Below, in pieces: positions 54,190 through 64,000 of a stretch of DNA of 64,000 nt. The DNA is from Notamacropus eugenii (Eukaryota; Chordata; Mammalia; Diprotodontia; Macropodidae). Where the stretch lies: assembly GCF_028372415.1 (NCBI RefSeq), contig NC_092875.1:187063022-187127021 (forward strand), read 5' to 3'. The position numbers and the translations under genes are program-made. The notes below the pieces were generated by a model that was not told where the DNA came from, ran no database searches, and saw only the letters and a program-made list of their open reading frames with translations. How positions within the stretch are numbered: position 1 is the first letter of the stretch; every line of letters begins with the position of its first letter.

Positions 54190-54810
54190 CTGTCATTATC
54201 CTTCTAATGGTCCTACTCCAATAATCCAGTTAAAACAAGCCTGTTTTTTTAAAGTGCTTTCTTTGCCAATACAATTAAAGCTCTTTGGAGAGGCAGATGG
54301 TATTAGTTCAGCTTGTAGATAGTTTTTCTTTCTACCTTCTGAAAATAATATTTCTGCAACTACAGTTAAATGCAGTTGCCAAGTCCAATGCAGATACACA
54401 CAGCCAAACAATTGTTGTGGTTTCCGGAAACCAGAGGAAAACCTGCCAATGCAGGCTAGAGCATCCTCACTGCTAAAGACAAATCTATTTTATATCAGAA
54501 GGGAATCAGAGGAATCCAAATAACTAGAAAGTAGATAAACTCTGGGGAGACCTTTAACAAGCAGCTCTGCTCACGAGAAATCAGCTGCCGTGAAACTATA
54601 AACTGGCTCATACTGACTGTTCTCCCTCCCCCATGCAGAGGGGCCTATGCATGCTTGATAACAGGTCATCCTAAGGTGCTTTGAGTGGGTTAATTAATAA
54701 AACTTGGAGGGGGAGAGGAGAGAGATAGGAGAGGCTAGTTCAAAAGGTTCAAAGGTTTGAGCTGATTCCATTAAACACTCCAAATCCAAACTTTGTCCCA
54801 AACATACATC
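54190..54810. promoter_or_regulatory. Repeat-poor block, candidate conserved non-coding element
   Basis: Free of recognised transposons. It holds a perfect 14-bp palindrome ggtttccggaaacc (54419-54432) directly after ttgtgg, and homeodomain-like gttaattaataa at about 54689. A 71-codon minus frame and a 63-codon plus frame overlap, so neither is convincing. Regulatory function is inference. Confidence 0.3.
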
Positions 54811-55039
54811 TTGTAAGGGAGATTTGTCTTCTTAAGGGATGTGTGACTGTGAACTTTCCCATACTACCTACTATTAATCTGGTCAGAAATGTCAACAAAA
54901 GCCATTTCCCTTTACTACTATAAAGACTTCCATTTAAAATGAAAGAAGGAAGTGGTAAAGTAGAATAATCTAACCTTTTTTACCCTACAGAAAAAGCAAA
55001 ATCAGTACAGGGTAAGGAAGATACTTAAAGTAGTCCAAC

Positions 55040-55350
55040 AGATCATAAGCTGCATGAGGGAAGGAACTCTTATCTCAATACCTGGAAAGTAGCAGCTAGG
55101 TGGCAAACTGCATAGGGCACTGGGCCTGAAATCAGGAGAACCTGAGTTCAAATGTGACCTCAGACATTTTATTAGACCTCAGGCAAATCACTTAACTCTG
55201 TTTACCTCAGTTTCCTCATCTGTAAAACGAGAAGGAAAGGGAAAACCAGTTCAATATCTTTGCCAAGAAACTCCCAAATGGGGTCCCAAAGAGTCAGACA
55301 AGACTGAAAACAACCAAACAAAACTGGCACAGTGCCTTGAACAAGGCTTA
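55040..55350 (+). mobile_element. L2 LINE 3' end, interrupted by a SINE
   Basis: 'gctgcatgagggaaggaact' (55050) and 'actggcacagtgccttgaac' (55325) are consecutive in the L2 tail, and the SINE at 55091-55322 lies between them. Confidence 0.7.
55091..55322 (+). mobile_element. RTE-tailed SINE (MAR1/WSINE1 type), sense
   Basis: 'gcagctaggtggcaaactgc', 'ggagaacctgagttcaaatg', 'cctcagtttcctcatctgta', then 'tttgccaagaaactcccaaa' and 'ggggtcccaaagagtcagac'. Full length. Confidence 0.92.
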
Positions 55351-55365
55351 CTATAATAATTTTTG

Positions 55366-55612
55366 TTCAGTTGTGTTTGAGTCATTTCCAGCTCAAACTT
55401 ATTTGAAATCAATATGGGGTTTTCTTGGCAAAGATCCTGGAGTGGTTTGCCATTTCCTTCTCCAGATCCATTTACAGATGAGGAAACTGAGGTAAACAGG
55501 GTTAAGTGACTTGCCTAGGCTCATACGACTAGTAAGTATCTGAGGCTTTTGAACTCAGGTTCTCCTAACGCCAGGGTTGGTGTTCTATCCACTCTACCAC
55601 CTAGCTACCCTC
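55366..55612 (-). mobile_element. RTE-tailed SINE (MAR1/WSINE1 type), antisense
   Basis: 'gttttcttggcaaagatcct', 'ggagtggtttgccatttcct', 'cagatgaggaaactgaggta', 'gttctatccactctaccacc' and 'tagctaccc'. Full length, opposite in direction to the SINE 44 bp to its left. Confidence 0.92.
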
Positions 55613-55675
55613 TGTGTTTAGCCCCTCTTCTGAATGAACCAGGACAGGTTTCTGTTCATCATTTCCCATATAGGT

Positions 55676-55805
55676 AAGATAGCTAGCATTTATATAGTAC
55701 TTTCAGATTTTACAAAGTACTTCTCATATATTATCTCACTTGATTCTCTCCCTGATCCTATGTCATAGGTACTAATAGTATCTCTATTTTATAGATAAGG
55801 GTGGT
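55676..55805 (-). mobile_element. MIR-type SINE fragment, antisense
   Basis: 'atagctagcatttatatagt' and 'ctcatatattatctcacttg' and 'tctattttatagataagggt'. Truncated before the conserved core. Confidence 0.75.
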
Positions 55806-55839
55806 GCTGGAATAATCTAAGGAAGACAGTAGTGCCCTC

Positions 55840-56385
55840 AGGTACAATTTGAGGAGGGGGCATGCTGAATAAAAATAAGGATGTGATGGAAGCATAAGAA
55901 AAGAAGAAAATTTTGAAAAAATATTCACATATTTTATCAGTGGTATAACAGAGTTAAAGTTACAGTGATTACATTATTTTCCAAATAAATATGCAAAATG
56001 CAAGTTATAACAGATCAGTGGTCAAGTCCACAGACAGGTCTTAACAAGCAAGTGCTGGCAGGTGAGCATGTCATGTGCTGTCAAGAAGTCCAGTATGTGT
56101 CAGCAGAAATAAATACCTGTAATGACTTGTTTACAATATGATACCATATGGTTACAAGATACAATATTGCATCATCAAAATTTCAAGGCACAAAAAGTCA
56201 CAAATTTATAACAAATTATTAAATTTAAAATACGTCATTTTTTTAAAGAATGCTTTATATTTTTAAATGACACAAATTAAAAAATATATACTAAAGGGTT
56301 AAAGAAAGTAGATTTCCAGGGAGATGCTGAGTAACTTTTTTAAAAGGAGCAGTAGGTCAAATAAGTTTGGAAACCTCTGGCAATG
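55840..56385 (+). mobile_element. Possible hAT-like DNA element remnant
   Basis: The end 'gtaggtcaaataagtttgga' with 'aacctctgg' resembles the right terminus of hAT-type elements (aagtttgggaaccactgg). The matching left end is not clear and the inside is AT-rich without open frames. Confidence 0.3.
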
Positions 56386-57357
56386 ATATTTCTACCTTCC
56401 TTAAAGAAAAATCTGCGAAGCCAGAAAAAGGACTCCAAACTTTCCATAACACAGAAGCTTTTCTATCAGTCCTTAAACCCAAATATGGATTGAAAGTCAC
56501 ATAAGTTCCCCCACTCTCTAGTATTCAAAATTACTTTAAATGATTCTGAATTACTATTTGAATTTTTTTTTCTCTTATGTAAATAAAATGTCCAAAGACA
56601 ACAAGGCCAAAATAGCTACTTGAAGTCCCCCAAAAGGAGCTGCTGGTCTAAGCATATCAAGTCTCCCATTCCTACAGTCATGCACGCCCTCTCCCAGCTC
56701 CCCACCACCACAGGATGTGACCCCTTCTGAAGCTTAGAATTGTTCATTGGTCTGGGTCTCACTGGAGGTCTGAAAGCATAAGATTGCCTAGAAACTGCAG
56801 CATCTCACCCTATCATTTAGATCTGACTCTGCTTGTGCCCAATGTCAGTCTGACACAGGTCACCTTTCATCATTTCACTCATGCAATGGCTTTTCAGAGA
56901 GCATCTTTAAGGACGATGAGGCATCCGCTCACTTAATTACTCACTCTCCCTCTTTTCCTCATACAGAATCAATTTCTGAAAGATAAATTTAAACTCTCAT
57001 TAGGGAATGACTATATCCCATGTACCTCATCTTGCCCTGCTTTTTTCCTCTCTGGTGTTTCCATGAGAAAGCTAAACACTCAGAGTAGCCAAGGAGTTTT
57101 CAGAGTAACTTAAAATAGTCTTAATCGCACTATCCTGTACATTCCTGACTTAAGAATATAGATTTCCATTCTTTCTAGTTCAAGCAATTTATGCTACTAT
57201 TCTCTATTTTTAGCTTCTCTACCGACATGCTTTAGGACACTGGATCATTCTAAAAGTACCTCAACTTCGTCCAAAATATGGGCATAGCATCACCAGCCAG
57301 TCCTCTCTCTTTAGCACCATCTGATGAGAAACAACCATATTAAAATATTAAGGACTG
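56386..57357. other. Unique sequence, about 1 kb
   Basis: No recognised repeat or coding frame. Confidence 0.3.
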
Positions 57358-57488
57358 ATCATGGTATACTGGCAACAGACTTGAGTCAGGAAAACCTGGT
57401 TTCATTTCCCCCTTCAGACATTTATTAGCTGTGTGACCTTAGATAAGTCACTTTACTTCTCTCAGACTCAGTTTCCTCATCCAAACAA
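57358..57488 (+). mobile_element. MIR/MAR1-type SINE, sense, 3'-truncated
   Basis: 'ttgagtcaggaaaacctggt', 'ttagctgtgtgaccttagat' and 'actcagtttcctcatccaaa'. Confidence 0.82.
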
Positions 57489-57612
57489 AAATCAATCAAT
57501 AAGTACTTGCCAAGTGCCTTCTATGTGTCAGGTTAGGTTCTGGAAATGTGCATATAAAGAATCAAACAATATCTACCCAAAATAAGCTTGTATTCTCATG
57601 GGGCTAAAATAA
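57489..57612 (-). mobile_element. L2 LINE 3' end, antisense
   Basis: Begins at the reversed terminus 'atcaatcaataagtacttgc' and continues 'caagtgccttctatgtgtca' and 'aagcttgtattctcatgggg'. Confidence 0.8.
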
Positions 57613-58599
57613 GAGTGCTACACCCAGTTACCTCAAAATCCAGCTCTAAATCTATGATTTAGATAAATCATGCTTGGAAAAGGATGCTAAGTAGGCCCAA
57701 AAGTGGTTTCTTTCTTGGGATTTAGTTGTTAAAAGTATGTCACTTTGAATGTAAGAAACTAGATATAACTTCCCATTGCTATTTTGGTTAACAGAAACGT
57801 CCATATCCTTGACTGCTTCAAAGGAAATGAAAATCTTATCCAATTTTGACTTGGAGAACAAGATGGTGCAGAAGATTAATTATCAAAAATGGAGAGACTT
57901 ATTTCACCTTTTGGTCACCAGAGTCACTGCTATTATCAGGAAGATTTCTCTGATGGACTACCCACTGCAACCATCTTTTCTTTCTTTGAATTTCTGTTGC
58001 ACTTACAGACCTTGGTTGTCTCAAACAACAAGACACTGAATGATGCACTCCCCTGGCATCTTGTATGTGCTTCTCAGCTCACCAGGAAGGATGGAACATG
58101 CCTGACTTCTTTCGTATTCCCAATGGCCCCCAGTATGGTCCTGAGACCAAGAAAAAAGCGCAGTCAACACTTGCTGATTCAGATTTGAATATTTGAGAGA
58201 AATCAGCTGTTGACGTGGGTGCAGTTCTAGGTGAGTGCCTTCCCTCATTCCCAAAGATTCCATATTCAGTGACATTCTAAGCAAATGGTCCACTCATCCA
58301 CTATTGACTATTAGACAAAACCCACAGCTGAAGATTAGAATAGAAATCAAAATAGAGTTTGACCATTTGGACTATATCTGAAATTCCATAACTGGAAAGG
58401 AGGGGTTAGGGGATAGGGAGAGAATAACACATGCTAATTTTGTTCAATAGGAAAAAAAAGAAAATAGATGTTGTTTTACAGGCCCGTCAATCCACCATCT
58501 TCCAGAAAGGAAACTAAACTGTGAGAAATCCCAGAGCATCAGGGACAGATGGAATCCTTGCATTTCAGGTCATTTCTTGCATGCCCTGGCATCCAAAGG
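57613..58599. other. Unique sequence
   Basis: Three overlapping frames (57776-58293) on both strands have no recognisable family. Confidence 0.3.
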
Positions 58600-58965
58600 T
58601 CTGAGACGATGTAGGGAAAAATTAATTAGTGGCGGCAGCAGCGTCTGAGCATAGTTTAACTAATTGCTACTATGGAAGGGAAAGAGAAGAGAGAAAAAGG
58701 GGGAGAAATGATCACTCAACAGATGAAGTTTTAATTAATGGTGTCTTAAGACCGTCACTTCTTCTGGAAGGCATGTTAGTAGCAAGTGAAAATCACCTCT
58801 TGGTGGTTACTGGGTCCAGTGACAGGTTCAGTATGCAAACAGTGTGCTTCCTAATCTTCATGGTTCTAAACTTAAAAGGGCAGGAAAAGCCTACCAGCAT
58901 CCCAATAGCAAGTGTTCACCTATTTGCCCAGCCTATAGGGCTGGGTGATAAGGGAGCACCATGAC
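58600..58965. promoter_or_regulatory. Candidate conserved non-coding element
   Basis: No recognised repeat. Contains aattaattagtggcggcagcagcg and ttttaattaatgg, i.e. two TAATTA homeodomain-type sites about 110 bp apart, plus several CpGs. A 111-codon plus frame (58629-58964) covers it without any motif. Function is inference. Confidence 0.3.
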
Positions 58966-59534
58966 CCAGTTTTTACTTGAGTATCCATGTACCTCAGGTG
59001 GTACAGATGTGAGAAGTTTGGACATCAGATCTATAACCCTTCATTCACAGAGATTCCCAACCCCTTTTGAATTCTTAGCCATAAGTAGGAGATTTAATCA
59101 CATTGTGTGGCTCTGCGATTTATGTATGCTGTAAATTATATTGTGTCTTTATTCTAGAAGTGTCTGTCAGCATGCTTAGATATCACAGTGATAGGCATCC
59201 AAGGGAAAAGAGGATAAAAATAAAATGGTTTGTAAAGGCATTTTGCAGCCTAGTAGTAACTAGAGGAAATGGTACCAGCCACACAGAATCTCGCGACATT
59301 CTTGTTAACCAGGTATCTCTTTGGCTTTAACCCAGTTTGCTAAACAAGTACAGAAACATATTATCACCTCATTTCTTGCTCCTCCCTGACATACTCCTAC
59401 TCCACCATCACTACCACCATTCACATCTCCTGTCAACAGGTAAACAAAAAGCACAATTAATAAAATCCCCACTGCTTGCTTTATGTGGTGTCACAAAGAC
59501 AATACTAATTTGGAATCCAGTCTAATGCAGTGAA
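58966..59534. other. Unique sequence
   Basis: No feature recognised. Confidence 0.3.
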
Positions 59535-59650
59535 AGGATGCATTGGAAACAATGATTCTTGAAGGCAGGACCAGCCTTGCCTTGTATCCTTAGCATCTTG
59601 TACAGTGCCTAGGATACAGTAAATGCTCAATAAATGCACGTTGACAGATT
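59535..59650 (+). mobile_element. L2 LINE 3' end, sense
   Basis: 'gaaggcaggaccagccttgc', 'tgtacagtgcctaggataca' and 'aatgctcaataaatgcacgt'. Confidence 0.85.
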
Positions 59651-59684
59651 AATTTAGGTTCAGGGGACCACACTTTGAAACCCA

Positions 59685-59790
59685 ACCATTGAAGTTGGGC
59701 TCGCCATTTAACCACCCAGGCCTTAGTTTCTCTATCAATAGAGACAGGGGTGGGAATAGATGACCTCCAATATTCTGGCACTTTACATAT
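59685..59790 (+). mobile_element. MIR SINE fragment, sense
   Basis: 'cacccaggccttagtttctc' and 'ggaatagatgacctccaata' are the body and 3' end. Confidence 0.6.
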
Positions 59791-59824
59791 ATTTATGTAT
59801 GTTTATATTTAAATCATACATATA

Positions 59825-60030
59825 TATTTACTTATATTATCTTATTTCATACTCACAATAACCTATGATGGAAATGTTATTATCATCCCCATTTTATAGG
59901 TAAGGAAATTGAGGTTGAACTTTCCCGGTTTAGTGACTTACCCAGTTACAAGGCCATTAATTGTCTGTGGGATCCAAACTCCAGTCTTCTAACTCCAGTT
60001 TCAAAGATCTATCTACTGCCTCATAATGGC
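59825..60030 (-). mobile_element. MIR-type SINE, antisense
   Basis: 'ttatcttatttcatactcac', 'ccattttataggtaaggaaa' and 'atccaaactccagtcttcta' in order. Confidence 0.82.
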
Positions 60031-60394
60031 TGCTCTCACTAGGATCACACTAGCTGTACTTGTTGTTGTATTGGTTTAGGACAAGAAGGACAAAAGAAAT
60101 AGTGCTTTCTTTGAAGGAGTAATTCCAGAAGCCTATAACCTAAAACGAAGACTATCCCTCAGCACAGCATAGGAAAGCCTATTTTTCCTACTTAGCACCA
60201 GGCCATTAGCTCAAATCAGGAGCCCTGCCATCGATCCATAGTTAAACCCTGATATTGAAAGGAAACTTTTCCTTTTCCAGGGTCAAAAAAAAAATTAAGC
60301 ACTAGGCCCAGGAACACATTAAACACATTTGAATGAAGGAGGGATGGGGAGTTGATTCACCAGGATAATACTAATGGTAATTAACTTCCTGGTC

Positions 60395-60525
60395 ATCCCA
60401 ACACCATACAACCAAGTGTATCCTCACTCTCCTCAGCTCTACTTTATGTCATCCTCCAGTAGAATGTAAGGTCTTTGGAGGTGGGGATGTTCTGTTATCT
60501 GTCTGTCTGTCTGTTAATAATCCAC
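60395..60525 (+). mobile_element. L2 LINE 3' end, sense
   Basis: 'cctccagtagaatgtaaggt' and 'ctttggaggtggggatgttc', ending in a (TCTG)n run at 60498-60514. Confidence 0.7.
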
Positions 60526-60859
60526 TGGAAACCTAACCAGTCTGATATTGCTTGTCACTTAGCTTTAGGTCAGAAATTTATTGGGCAGGTGCCAAGTCTA
60601 TACAGCCATAACCTAAACATCTCTTGGCCATACAAAATGACGATGGTAGGGAAGTGAAAGGGGCTGTAAGGAACACCTTATGGCCTGGGTTTCAGATACA
60701 AAAAGTAAGAGCACTGAATTGCTTAATTTCAGCTGTGCTTAGGAAAATCATATTTTCCCTCAATGATTAGTGAATGTGTATAGAAAATGGCTAAAAAGTA
60801 TTTTTAATCATATTGTGTCACTTTTTTGATGCCCTCCTTTTCCTTCCTGTTATCTTCTT
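60526..60859. other. Unique sequence
   Basis: No feature recognised. Confidence 0.3.
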
Positions 60860-61210
60860 TTATTATTATTATGTCTAGAGAACGGCTTTAAAAGCTATTA
60901 GTGGCCCAAGCCTACATGCACCTCTGAAAGCCTATGATACCCTATGATCCTAAATGAGAACATAATAGCAATACCCTTCCCCCAAAACATGAAGGTGCCT
61001 GCCCCCTTGCATTGTTTTCAGTGACTCTCGGGTCACTGAAGGGGATGAAAATTGCAGCAGAATGAAGGCCATATAATCCTCCAGAGCAGAAGGATGCAAT
61101 TGGCTGACTCTGTGTTAATCACATCTAATGCAGATGACCCAGATTGTCTCTGAAATCCTGGGGGACCAGAGGACACTGTTCAATAATCTCTCCTGACCTG
61201 AAATGACTGG
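60860..61210. promoter_or_regulatory. Repeat-poor block, weak regulatory candidate
   Basis: No repeats or coding frames. Composition is even, with 'gactctgtgttaatcacatc' near 61106. Only conservation data could tell whether it is functional. Confidence 0.2.
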
Positions 61211-61299
61211 GATTTAGGACATTAGCTTTTGGAGGATATGACCGTAGGTAGCAAAAACTGCTCTCTTTTAATTAAGTGGTGCCTTTCCCCATGACCAAA

Positions 61300-61375
61300 G
61301 CACACAGAAAGCACTTAATACATGTCTGTTGAATTTAATTGAATTTATTCTTAATAAATGTTTGCTGAATTTAAT
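61300..61375 (+). mobile_element. L2/MIR 3' tail with internal tandem duplication
   Basis: 'cttaatacatgtctgttgaa' and 'cttaataaatgtttgctgaa' are two copies of the LINE/SINE terminus, each followed by tttaatt, about 36 bp apart. Confidence 0.65.
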
Positions 61376-61849
61376 TCTGAAGGAGTTAACAGGAGGACCA
61401 TCTCTTGCCTCAGGGTACTGGTTTTATATTTAAACCTACATTCTTTACACTCATTTCTTCATTCAGAATCTTGCTCCTGAGTGATTACCCCATTCAAATA
61501 GCTGTGGTAAGCAACTTTTTGACCTGTATAGCAAAATCCCTTGCCAGCCACCTTTTCTCTTCTCTCCAATCCCAAGGGGATTATGTGGCTAAAGTCACAG
61601 TAATTCAGTGATAACGGAAGCAGTAAAGTCTATGCTATTGGGTCAGAGTAAAGATAAGGACAAGAAAGTTACACCCAGTTACTCAGACTAGGGAAAGTAG
61701 GGGAAGGAGAGAGGTGGGATGAGGTAACCCAGAGACTAAAGGAAGAGGCACAAGACAAATGATTTAGAAAAGAAAAATAGCTTAGGCTCACCTTCCTCTA
61801 TCCTCAGAGTCAAGTAATAGTATTCTTAAGCTGAGAAGACAAGCATTTG
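61376..61849. other. Unique sequence
   Basis: No feature recognised in about 470 bp. Confidence 0.3.
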
Positions 61850-62215
61850 TTTATTCAACAAATGTTTATTAAGGATGTTCTATTTGCAATGCTTTGTGCT
61901 AGGGTAGTGGGCAGATACAAAGAAAGATTAGGCCTGGTTACTATCAGCAGGTAGCTTACCAGGAGTGATAAGACAGAGATAAATTGAACAAACATTAGAA
62001 TATGATCAGTGTGCTCAAAGGCAGACAAAGTGCTGTGAGATCAGAAGAAGGCGATAGCACTTGCATTAGCGGAGATCAAAGATCACTTCATGGTAGAAGA
62101 AGCATTTGCTCTGAGACTTGAAAGATGGTGAGTAGGAAATCATCTGGCGGAGGCTGAGAAGGAGGCCACACTTCTAGTTATTGAAGCTGACTGAACAGGA
62201 TGCATCTAGAACTCG
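61850..62215 (-). mobile_element. L2 LINE 3' end, antisense, about 365 bp
   Basis: 'caaatgtttattaaggatgt', 'tgctttgtgctagggtagtg', 'tgctctgagacttgaaagat' and 'ggtgagtaggaaatcatctg' follow antisense L2 from its terminus inward. Confidence 0.8.
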
Positions 62216-62249
62216 GAACTAATCCGACCTGGCTGGAGGATAGAAGACA

Positions 62250-62480
62250 GAATAATAGTTGATATTTATCTGACTCTCTAGGGTTATGAAGAGCTTTATA
62301 TACACAATCACATTTAATACAGCAACCCTTGGAAGTAAATGTTATTATTAGCCTCATTTTTAAAACTGAGGCTCTGAAAGGATAAATGACTTATCAATGG
62401 CCATGCAAAATAGTGAACATTATAATCAGAATTCAAGCCTAGGTCTTCCAAGTATTACCCCAGTGTTTCTTTCATTACCT
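62250..62480 (-). mobile_element. MIR-type SINE, antisense, near full length
   Basis: 'ataatagttgatatttatct', 'gaagagctttatatacacaa', 'aaactgaggctctgaaagga' and 'ttcaagcctaggtcttccaa'. Confidence 0.8.
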
Positions 62481-62900
62481 CATGGAATGCGCACCAGGAG
62501 TACAAAATCCTGTAGCCCACTCTATTCCTCTGGCCCTACGCTACCAGACCATACTTCTAATTGTCCATACCAACCAACCTCTTGCCATCTGTCATGCCAC
62601 TGGACCCATCAAAACTTCAGAGGCCATGCCTTGATGGTTTTAATCCACTCAGCTTTGGAACACCATCCCACCACCCCCAGGACCAAGCTGTTCCACTTGG
62701 GTAATCAACGTATATCAATTCACATTGCCCAGTATATTTTGTTGGACCCAGAACATCAACCCATGCTTCTAGCCACTTACACTCTCGATCTTCTTGCCAT
62801 CCTCGCTGCAGCTCCAACCAGTAATATCTCTTGCTCTGGGAATTATAAATTATGCAAGTACTACCATTGCTCCTAGAAAGAATGTGCCAATAAAGTTATA
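62481..62900 (+). other. Unexplained C-rich sequence with a long open frame
   Basis: The plus frame 62397-62876 is open for 159 codons, but its first 28 or so lie in the antisense MIR, so its ATG is not a native start. The rest (Pro/His/Ser/Thr-rich, e.g. GPTLPDHTSNCPYQPTSCHL) is C-rich and unlike neighbouring sequence. The frame ends shortly before aataaag (62891-62896), a poly(A)-signal-like site. It could be an unrecognised repeat, a retrocopy relic or chance. Confidence 0.3.
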
Positions 62901-63240
<340 letters not shown>

Positions 63241-63402
63241 CACCTACTCATCAAAATAAAACTGGTCTACCCATTCCGAATAGAAAAGCAAAATGGATAA
63301 AAATCATCTATTTCCCAAACTATAGCACATAGCCATCCATATGGGCAGTCCATCAACTTTGTTCAAGTGGGCATGTATATGTGTGGATGTATATGTGCAA
63401 AA

Positions 63403-63637
63403 GGGCAGCTAGGTGGTGTGGTGGATACTGCACCGGACTCAGAACCAGGAAGTCTCTTCTTCCTGAGTTCAAATCCAGCCTTAGACACAATAGTTTTGTG
63501 AGTCACTTACCCCTGCTTGCCTCAGGTCTTCACCTGTAAAATGAGCTAGAGAAGGAAATGGCAAACCACTCTAGTATCTTTGCCAAGAAAACCCCCTAGA
63601 AGTCAGAAACAACAGAAAACAACTGAATAACAACAAC
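63403..63637 (+). mobile_element. RTE-tailed SINE (MAR1/WSINE1 type), sense
   Basis: 'gggcagctaggtggtgtggt', 'cctgagttcaaatccagcct', 'gaaggaaatggcaaaccact' and 'gtatctttgccaagaaaacc', ending in aacaacaa. About 15 bp are missing from the RTE tail. Confidence 0.92.
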
Positions 63638-63712
63638 CTGTGTAAGATCTTAGACAGGCACTGAAGAGGGATGATGGGTTAGATTCAGAATCAAGGACAA
63701 AGGAGAGAAGGC

Positions 63713-63895
63713 AGTAAAGGGGAAAGCACATAGACTCCAGAGTTAAGAGACTCTGGACTCACAGCTCACTTGTGATGGTACTGTGCAACCTTAAACAAGA
63801 CATTTTCCTGGGACTCAGTTTGTTCCTTTGTAAAATGAGGGATTTGGACTAAATGGCCTCAGGAGATCCCTTCCAAACTCTAGATCCTAAAATCA
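63713..63895 (+). mobile_element. MIR/THER-like SINE, sense
   Basis: 'ggactcagtttgttcctttg', 'gatttggactaaatggcctc' and 'cccttccaaactctagatcc' form the body and 3' end. Confidence 0.82.
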
Positions 63896-64000
63896 TGCTT
63901 GGGAAACTGCACAACACTTTCAATAATTCTAAGCCACTCACTGCTACAAAAGCCCATCTTGTTAATATAGATATTTAACCAATGACACCACATAACTGAG

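Noticed and set aside
58629..58964. 111-codon plus frame as a gene
   Set aside because: No motif; the block looks more like non-coding unique sequence.

Overview
The window looks like a piece of a marsupial genome: an AT-rich, CpG-poor stretch of intergenic or intronic DNA with no protein-coding gene that I can support. The lineage call rests on the repeats. There are many tRNA-derived SINEs with a CORE/MIR body. Several carry a 3' tail running through 'ccaagaaaaccccaaatgg' and 'cacaaagagtc', which I associate with the marsupial SINEs called MAR1 or WSINE1 that borrow an RTE LINE tail. With them are L1 3' ends, RTE fragments, and very many old L2, CR1/L3 and MIR copies. L1 argues against a monotreme, and abundant RTE-tailed SINEs argue against a placental mammal. 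Family names come from memory of consensus sequences, not from a search; species cannot be told.

Layout. 1-17 kb: unique sequence with scattered MIR and L2 pieces, an L2 reverse-transcriptase fragment at 3.5 kb, a diverged inverted-repeat DNA element at 5 kb, and an L1 nested in a SINE at 14.4-15 kb. 17-25 kb: SINE-in-SINE nesting, a second copy of the DNA element, a CR1-type endonuclease fragment followed by a long L1 3' end (22.6-23.6 kb), and L2 tails. 25-30 kb: the longest repeat-poor stretch, ending in an unexplained minus-strand open frame (29.6-30.0 kb). 30-35.5 kb: simple repeats, L2 and MIR, a LINE protein remnant at 34.8 kb, and a clean hAT-type element with an 8-bp target duplication at 35.3 kb. 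35.5-40 kb: mostly unique. 40-53.7 kb: the most repeat-dense part, with L1 3' ends flanked by target duplications, RTE, L2, CR1/L3 and SINEs nested in each other. 54-61 kb: a head-to-head SINE pair at 55.1-55.6 kb between repeat-poor blocks that could hold conserved regulatory elements. 61-64 kb: L2, an unexplained long open frame, a 148-bp CT tract and two SINEs.

Nothing here works together as a gene system. What can be read is a history of layered insertions: L2, CR1 and MIR oldest, then DNA elements, then L1 and RTE-tailed SINEs landing in them, with several target-site duplications still legible. Long open frames are either repeat remnants or within what chance gives in 64 kb. I found no tRNA or rRNA gene, no CpG island, no endogenous retrovirus that I can recognise and no CRISPR array. 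The most useful follow-ups are the repeat-poor blocks (possible conserved non-coding elements), the open frames at 29620-29994 and 62397-62876, and the LINE protein remnant at 34754-35029.
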